64,000 nt of DNA from a virus: IMG/VR virus record IMGVR_UViG_3300030060_002561, positions 18,726 to 82,725 of that record; one strand, written 5' to 3'. A program made the translations under genes and the position numbers. Shown here piece after piece: positions 59,926 to 64,000 of this stretch. The notes beneath the pieces were generated by a model. The model did no database searches, was not told where the DNA came from, and saw nothing but the letters and a program-made list of their open reading frames with translations. How positions within the stretch are numbered: position 1 is the stretch's first letter; each line of letters begins with the position of its first letter.

Positions 59926-61236
59926 ATGGAAATAAGTAAAAAAATGGAAACAGAAATAGGAAATGCCGCGAAGCATCTAGGAATGGATGAAGAAGAAGCA
60001 TTGGAGAAGTTTACGTCAATCTGTGAAAAGAATAACGTAGACCCCTCCGAGAATGAGCAGTTGGCTCTGTCGTTATGGCGACAGTATTTCGTCAACTTGA
60101 GGTCAATGCAAGCAAAACCTGCACCTGCCGGAAAAAGTAACTCCGGTGGAAGCAATGCGTTTTACAAGCAAGCATCTGGCTTCTTTGCAACTGCTGATGA
60201 CCCGTTTGATATGATGGCGATTCAGAGAGACAAAGCAGTTGCTGAGTACGAGAGAGATGGTAGTAATGCCTACAACACAGGTATTGTTGCTATCGCTACT
60301 GCTACGTCTGACGGAACGTATGATGTGAAGCAGACATACCGAGGTAAGGAAGTAGAGAAGAACCTACCACACCTACCTGAGAACCACGTTGAGGTAAGTG
60401 AGGGAACCTTTGTGATTCCCCTAGACACACTTGACCAAGACTGGAACAAGGCTCGGTATGGGAAACCTCTACCAAAGGAGGAATGGAGAATGCAAGGTGT
60501 ATTCTTCGGAATGGTAGACGGTAAGATGGGTAAGTGGTTCTTCCACTACCGAGGTCCATCTGCTGAAGAGTTCACACCAGATACCTTCAGGCTTCTGCAC
60601 TTCTCCTGTGTCTTGAATAGCAACGACCCAAGCAAGATACATGGTGCTAAGGCAACGACCCTAGGTTCAATGGAGTATGATGATGACCTAAGTACCGACC
60701 ATGAGTTGAAGATGGACTTTGATGATGAGGATGTGAGTGAATTCCAAGATGCACTCATGGAGCATTCGTCTGCTAACTACAGTCCTCTAATCGACCTTGA
60801 AGCGTACCACGCTACTGTCGAAGAGAAGGCTTACACAGATAGGTTCGTCTTCACTGATGGTACTGTGAATAGCATCAACATGAATGTATCAGAGAAGACT
60901 GGAAACAGGATAATCAACCTAGATGACATCACTACCTTCGGAGCAGGTGACTTCGACTATGGTGGGGAGCAACAGTCGCTAGGTGTGACATGTTGGATTC
61001 CAGAGAAGATACCAATCAACTTCGGTATCGGTTCTGAGGTCGTAGTAGTAGGAAGGACAACCCAAGGTACAGACCAAGAGACTGGTGAGTTAAGACCAGT
61101 ATCAATCAATGTACTAGGTCTACTACCTACCAGTATCACAGGCTCGGTTCCAGATGCAATCACTAGCGATGGTGATGATGATGACTGGATTCTACCCGAT
61201 GCTGATGACCTAGGCTTTAGTGAGGGAGACAAGTGA
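59926..61236 (+). CDS. RPA-like single-stranded DNA-binding protein
   Basis: A 436-residue protein; the ATG at 59926 follows AGGTGA. The N terminus is helical, then comes a beta-rich part, and the C-terminal third has an OB-like strand pattern (RIINLDDITTFG, SLGVTCWIPEKI, GSEVVVVGRTTQG). The end is very acidic (DDDDWILPDADDL), like the protein-binding tail of SSBs. It lies between the clamp loader and recombination genes. RPA is inferred; the OB fold needs structure prediction. Confidence 0.6.
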   Translation: MEISKKMETEIGNAAKHLGMDEEEALEKFTSICEKNNVDPSENEQLALSLWRQYFVNLRSMQAKPAPAGKSNSGGSNAFYKQASGFFATADDPFDMMAIQRDKAVAEYERDGSNAYNTGIVAIATATSDGTYDVKQTYRGKEVEKNLPHLPENHVEVSEGTFVIPLDTLDQDWNKARYGKPLPKEEWRMQGVFFGMVDGKMGKWFFHYRGPSAEEFTPDTFRLLHFSCVLNSNDPSKIHGAKATTLGSMEYDDDLSTDHELKMDFDDEDVSEFQDALMEHSSANYSPLIDLEAYHATVEEKAYTDRFVFTDGTVNSINMNVSEKTGNRIINLDDITTFGAGDFDYGGEQQSLGVTCWIPEKIPINFGIGSEVVVVGRTTQGTDQETGELRPVSINVLGLLPTSITGSVPDAITSDGDDDDWILPDADDLGFSEGDK

Positions 61237-61529
61237 GTAAGGGATATTATCCCTCATTCACAATCTCATCAATGGGAAGCGGTGACCACGTAATTCATGG
61301 GGGCAGTTATTCTGTCCCTGTGAACCACGTTGACTTCACTACTTGGAAGAAGAACCACGAAACTGGTGAGTTCTGGGTTAAACTCCATACCATGTCTGGT
61401 AAGGAGATAAGGCTCAGAGTGTCCTATGAAGGACTAAATCAAATCCTAAAGATAACAGGAAATGACAACGTACAATATGAAAATGGTGATAATGATGGCA
61501 TGGAATACAACGAACAAGAAAGAAGATAG
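61233..61529 (+). CDS. small protein, unknown, 98 aa
   Basis: A 98-residue protein from a GTG start that overlaps the previous stop. It has strands (HVIHGGSYSVPVNHVDF; FWVKLHTMSGKEIRL) and one helix before an acidic, Asn-rich end. It overlaps the next gene by 35 bases. No known family. Confidence 0.5.
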   Translation: MSKGYYPSFTISSMGSGDHVIHGGSYSVPVNHVDFTTWKKNHETGEFWVKLHTMSGKEIRLRVSYEGLNQILKITGNDNVQYENGDNDGMEYNEQERR

Positions 61530-62373
61530 GATATCCTATGAAGAACGAAGAGAAGCGATAAGGCAACAGAGACTTGCCAGACAAAGAAGAGACAATGAGT
61601 TTCTTCTCTGTGCAGTCCTTGGACATCCCAAGACTACCAAGACAGGTATCGTTCTAGATTGCAGAAGCGAACAGGAGAAGAAAGATGGGTACACGGTTCG
61701 TGTACTTGACTTCGATGACGGTGCTTTGGCTACATGGGATTCTGCTCATGATAGAGATGAAGGAATAGACATCTACGTTCCTAATGTTCTGAGAACAGAT
61801 GGAACGTATGATTGGAATGAAACCTTTGAGAATGCTCTAGCATGGCTAGATGAAACCAAGGAAGAGATTGAGAAAGGTAAGGTAAAGGCAGTTGCGATAG
61901 ATGGTATGGATAAGGTGTACGATGGTTCTGGAGACATAATGCGAGAAGCATTGGTGAACATGAACCAAGACAGACAGGACATCATTAGAGATACAATCAA
62001 TCTGACTGTGAAACCTTTCCAATGGAAGGTAAGGAATGATATCTACAAGAGAATACAAGATACGTTCATGAACCTAGATACACATAGGTTCATCATCACA
62101 CACCTGAAGCCTATCTATGGTAGTGCCAACCTAAGCGAAGGCCCAACACATTGGGAAGCAGATTGGCACAAGAACACACCACAGAGAATGCTACAGACTG
62201 TATGGTGCGAGAAGGTAACTCTTGGAAACGATGTGTCCTACAAGGCTATCTTGAGAGATTGCAAGACCAATCCTTCAGCAGTTGGTAAGACTTGGGAAAC
62301 CTTCAAGGTAAACTCTGGGGAGAAGGAAAACGAATGGTTCGGGTTCCCTCCGTTTGTGGAAGGTAGGTTCTGA
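61495..62373 (+). CDS. RecA-fold ATPase (Sak4-like), putative recombinase
   Basis: A 292-residue protein; I choose the ATG at 61495 behind GGTGATA. Walker A GHPKTTKTG (43-51) and Walker B AVAIDGMD (132-139) suit the Sak4/RadA-like group of phage RecA-fold proteins. A helical N terminus precedes them. Sak4 proteins assist single-strand annealing and often occur next to nucleases; here a Cas4-like nuclease follows 440 bases on. Confidence 0.75.
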   Translation: MAWNTTNKKEDRISYEERREAIRQQRLARQRRDNEFLLCAVLGHPKTTKTGIVLDCRSEQEKKDGYTVRVLDFDDGALATWDSAHDRDEGIDIYVPNVLRTDGTYDWNETFENALAWLDETKEEIEKGKVKAVAIDGMDKVYDGSGDIMREALVNMNQDRQDIIRDTINLTVKPFQWKVRNDIYKRIQDTFMNLDTHRFIITHLKPIYGSANLSEGPTHWEADWHKNTPQRMLQTVWCEKVTLGNDVSYKAILRDCKTNPSAVGKTWETFKVNSGEKENEWFGFPPFVEGRF

Positions 62374-62552
62374 TGTCAGTCAAGAGATATCATTACGAAA
62401 CGGATGAGGAATACTACAAGGCCAAGGACAAGGAAGCCAATGACTTAGTTATGTGGATGCACAACTTCCACATCAAAAGAGAGGGTTTCTGGAAGACTGC
62501 ATGTTGGATTTCTATATTGGTGAATGTCATACTGCTCTACGAGGTGCTTTAG
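62373..62552 (+). CDS. 59-residue membrane protein
   Basis: The start overlaps the previous stop (TGATG). The product has an acidic/aromatic N-terminal half (RYHYETDEEYYKAKDKE) and one C-terminal hydrophobic segment (TACWISILVNVILLYEVL), a tail-anchored layout. The next gene starts directly after its stop. Confidence 0.5.
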   Translation: MSVKRYHYETDEEYYKAKDKEANDLVMWMHNFHIKREGFWKTACWISILVNVILLYEVL

Positions 62553-62816
62553 ATGAAGTATGGAAGGGCAGACCCAACAGGTGCTAAGGTAATCATAGGT
62601 CTTTCAAAAAGTAAGTTGGCTGAATTCAGACATCGAGAAGTGTTTACTTGTGCGTTGTGCGATGAACCTGCTACCTTCTACGTTGAAGATACGCCTGTAG
62701 GTATCAGAGGTTTCTGCACAGAGAAGCACTATGCTGAGTATATGGGTCTGCCCTTCGTAACAGAAGGGTGGTATGGAATGAAGAACAAGAATCCCATAGG
62801 AGAGTTGAAAGAATGA
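62553..62816 (+). CDS. small zinc-binding protein
   Basis: An 87-residue protein with CALCDEPA and, 24 residues on, CTEKHYAEY, a C-x2-C..C-x3-H pattern. Overlaps the nuclease gene by 4 bases. Function unknown. Confidence 0.55.
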   Translation: MKYGRADPTGAKVIIGLSKSKLAEFRHREVFTCALCDEPATFYVEDTPVGIRGFCTEKHYAEYMGLPFVTEGWYGMKNKNPIGELKE

Positions 62817-63679
62817 TGAGAGAATTTACATATGATTGGAAGGTAGATGAGTATCCAGATGGACCTATATTAAAGATAACAAAATCTTCGCAAGGCTCAT
62901 ACAACTGGTGTCCACAGAAATATCACTTCAACTATCGAGAGAGACTGCCACAGGATACTACTGAGGCCATGACCAAAGGGACTATCATACACAATGCCAG
63001 AGAGGATTACTTCAACATTTACGACTTGAAGAAGGCAGAGAGTATGGAGACACTAGAGGAATTGATAGCATACAACTACAGTCTCTATCCGATAGATGAC
63101 TACACAGATGTCTACTATTCGATGGCATGTTTCGATGCTAATCGTTTGATGGATGCTAAGGATGAAGGTAGCACAGATGATTTCCTACCAGTCCTAAATG
63201 AAGTGAAGTTGGATGCAGAGTTTCTAGTTAGGGCTAATGCCTTTGACCACGTTGAGTTAAGAAGAAACTATCTGGTTCACCTGCAAGGTATAATTGACAG
63301 GTTGTATTTCAGCGAGGGTGGCTATATACCCATGGAGTTGAAGACAGGTGCATGGGGCAAACACAAGGCTACAGGTATGAGAAAGGAAATGGCATTCTAC
63401 AAGTTGTTATTCGATGAATCAAGTGATGCCCACCTTAGAGAGAATGGTATCGACCCACAATATGAGATGACCCATTGGGGTTGGTACTTCCCTGTAGCGA
63501 ACCACATTCAAGTGGAGAAGGTGAAGAAGATTAGCGAGAGTGCTATGTTGAAGGGCATTGCCAACTTGCTACATGCTTACGAGAACAATGACTTTGAAGG
63601 TAAGTACAACGAAAGGTCTTGTGCTAGTTGCAGTTATTTCAGCATATGTCCTACTGCTAGTATGGCGGGATGGGTATGA
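62813..63679 (+). CDS. Cas4/RecB-like PD-(D/E)XK nuclease with iron-sulfur Cys
   Basis: A 288-residue protein from the ATG at 62813 that overlaps the previous stop. Motifs: Cys33 (NWCPQKYHF), GTIIH (56-60), Asp162 (GIIDRLY), Glu175-x-Lys177 (PMELKTG) and the motif after it (KEMAFYKLL), and three Cys at 270, 273 and 279. The four Cys can hold a 4Fe-4S cluster, as in Cas4 and AddB. It probably resects DNA ends in recombination together with the RecA-fold ATPase. Confidence 0.85.
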   Translation: MMREFTYDWKVDEYPDGPILKITKSSQGSYNWCPQKYHFNYRERLPQDTTEAMTKGTIIHNAREDYFNIYDLKKAESMETLEELIAYNYSLYPIDDYTDVYYSMACFDANRLMDAKDEGSTDDFLPVLNEVKLDAEFLVRANAFDHVELRRNYLVHLQGIIDRLYFSEGGYIPMELKTGAWGKHKATGMRKEMAFYKLLFDESSDAHLRENGIDPQYEMTHWGWYFPVANHIQVEKVKKISESAMLKGIANLLHAYENNDFEGKYNERSCASCSYFSICPTASMAGWV

Positions 63680-63957
63680 GTGAGGAAGTTATACAGTGCG
63701 TTCTTTGCAAGAAGGACATAGAACACAGAAGCCATAATGGTAAGGTGTATTGGACACATGGAAACAATGCTCAACCTGTTGCTGATGGTAGGTGTTGTGA
63801 TGCATGTGACTGTTTGATAGTCATACCCTACAGAATGGCAAGCATGTTCGGAGATGTGAAGTTTGAGACATCTCTACGGTCTGTGATAGAGTTCGGCAAG
63901 TTTGAGTTAGAACAACGACTTGAAAGATATGAGGCGATGAATCATGGGGAAGAATAG
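63676..63957 (+). CDS. small zinc-binding protein
   Basis: A 93-residue protein from the ATG at 63676 (overlaps the previous stop). CVLCKKD and CCDACDC flank a 30-residue His-rich loop, a zinc ribbon. A helical C terminus follows. It overlaps the next gene. Confidence 0.55.
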   Translation: MSEEVIQCVLCKKDIEHRSHNGKVYWTHGNNAQPVADGRCCDACDCLIVIPYRMASMFGDVKFETSLRSVIEFGKFELEQRLERYEAMNHGEE

Positions 63958-64000
63958 ACACGCAGTTGAATGTACGGTTTGCCATGAGAACCTGTGCTAT
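63944..64000 (+). CDS. start of a zinc-binding protein (partial, runs off the right edge)
   Basis: An ATG at 63944 overlaps the previous gene's end. The visible 19 residues have CTVCHENLC, a zinc-knuckle-like pattern. It continues beyond the window. Confidence 0.4.
   Translation, partial: MGKNRHAVECTVCHENLCY

Overview
The window looks like about two thirds of the genome of a tailed, HK97-type double-stranded DNA virus of an archaeon. The structural genes are those of a tailed virus: terminase, portal, prohead protease with scaffold, major capsid protein, tail tube, tail assembly chaperone and tape measure. The information-processing genes are archaeal: a TFIIB-like factor with a zinc ribbon, an RFC-type clamp loader subunit, archaeal-type ATP-dependent DNA ligases and an RPA-like single-stranded DNA-binding protein. 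Many start codons follow a GGTGA-type Shine-Dalgarno sequence, as expected for archaea. This combination, with a B12-dependent ribonucleotide reductase, fits the viruses of planktonic marine Euryarchaeota (the magrovirus type), but that assignment is inference. No tRNA, rRNA, CRISPR array, insertion sequence or integrase was seen.

The genome has two convergently organised halves separated by a divergent control region. From about 36.3 kb down to base 1, nearly gapless genes on the minus strand form the late module. Read from right to left they are: small tagged proteins, a putative small terminase, very large unknown proteins, a GNAT acetyltransferase, the large terminase, a LAGLIDADG protein, the portal, more tagged proteins, a DNA ligase, protease plus scaffold, major capsid protein, capsid accessory proteins, an Arf-like GTPase with two membrane proteins, connector and neck proteins, tail tube, a frameshifted tail chaperone and the start of the tape measure gene.

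From 36.3 to 41.6 kb lie a few small genes, each preceded by a copy of a palindromic element (CAAAG..ACCATATGGT..CTTTG), and a 1.4 kb untranslated stretch. That stretch has AT-rich DNA, a TC tract and long inverted repeats, and may be the replication origin.

From 41.6 kb to the right end, plus-strand genes form the early module: SF1 helicase, class II ribonucleotide reductase with a structured leader, virus-encoded TFB, ThiF/E1-like and JAMM proteins with a candidate ubiquitin-like partner, a PC4-like protein, DNA ligase, a clamp loader pair, a MazG-like protein, an RPA-like protein, a Sak4/RecA-like ATPase and a Cas4-like nuclease. These are interspersed with many small zinc-binding proteins.

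Four observations stand out. (1) A short Trp-containing peptide of the type [SED]W-x-x-[IVL]-[LIH]-[KR] recurs at the N or C terminus of more than a dozen late proteins, including the C terminus of the scaffold, and may be a capsid-targeting tag. (2) The early region contains what may be a compact ubiquitin-like modification pathway. (3) An Arf-family GTPase sits in the virion module. (4) A family of palindromes lies at a nearly constant 53 to 56 bases upstream of four start codons, which suggests a viral promoter or operator class.
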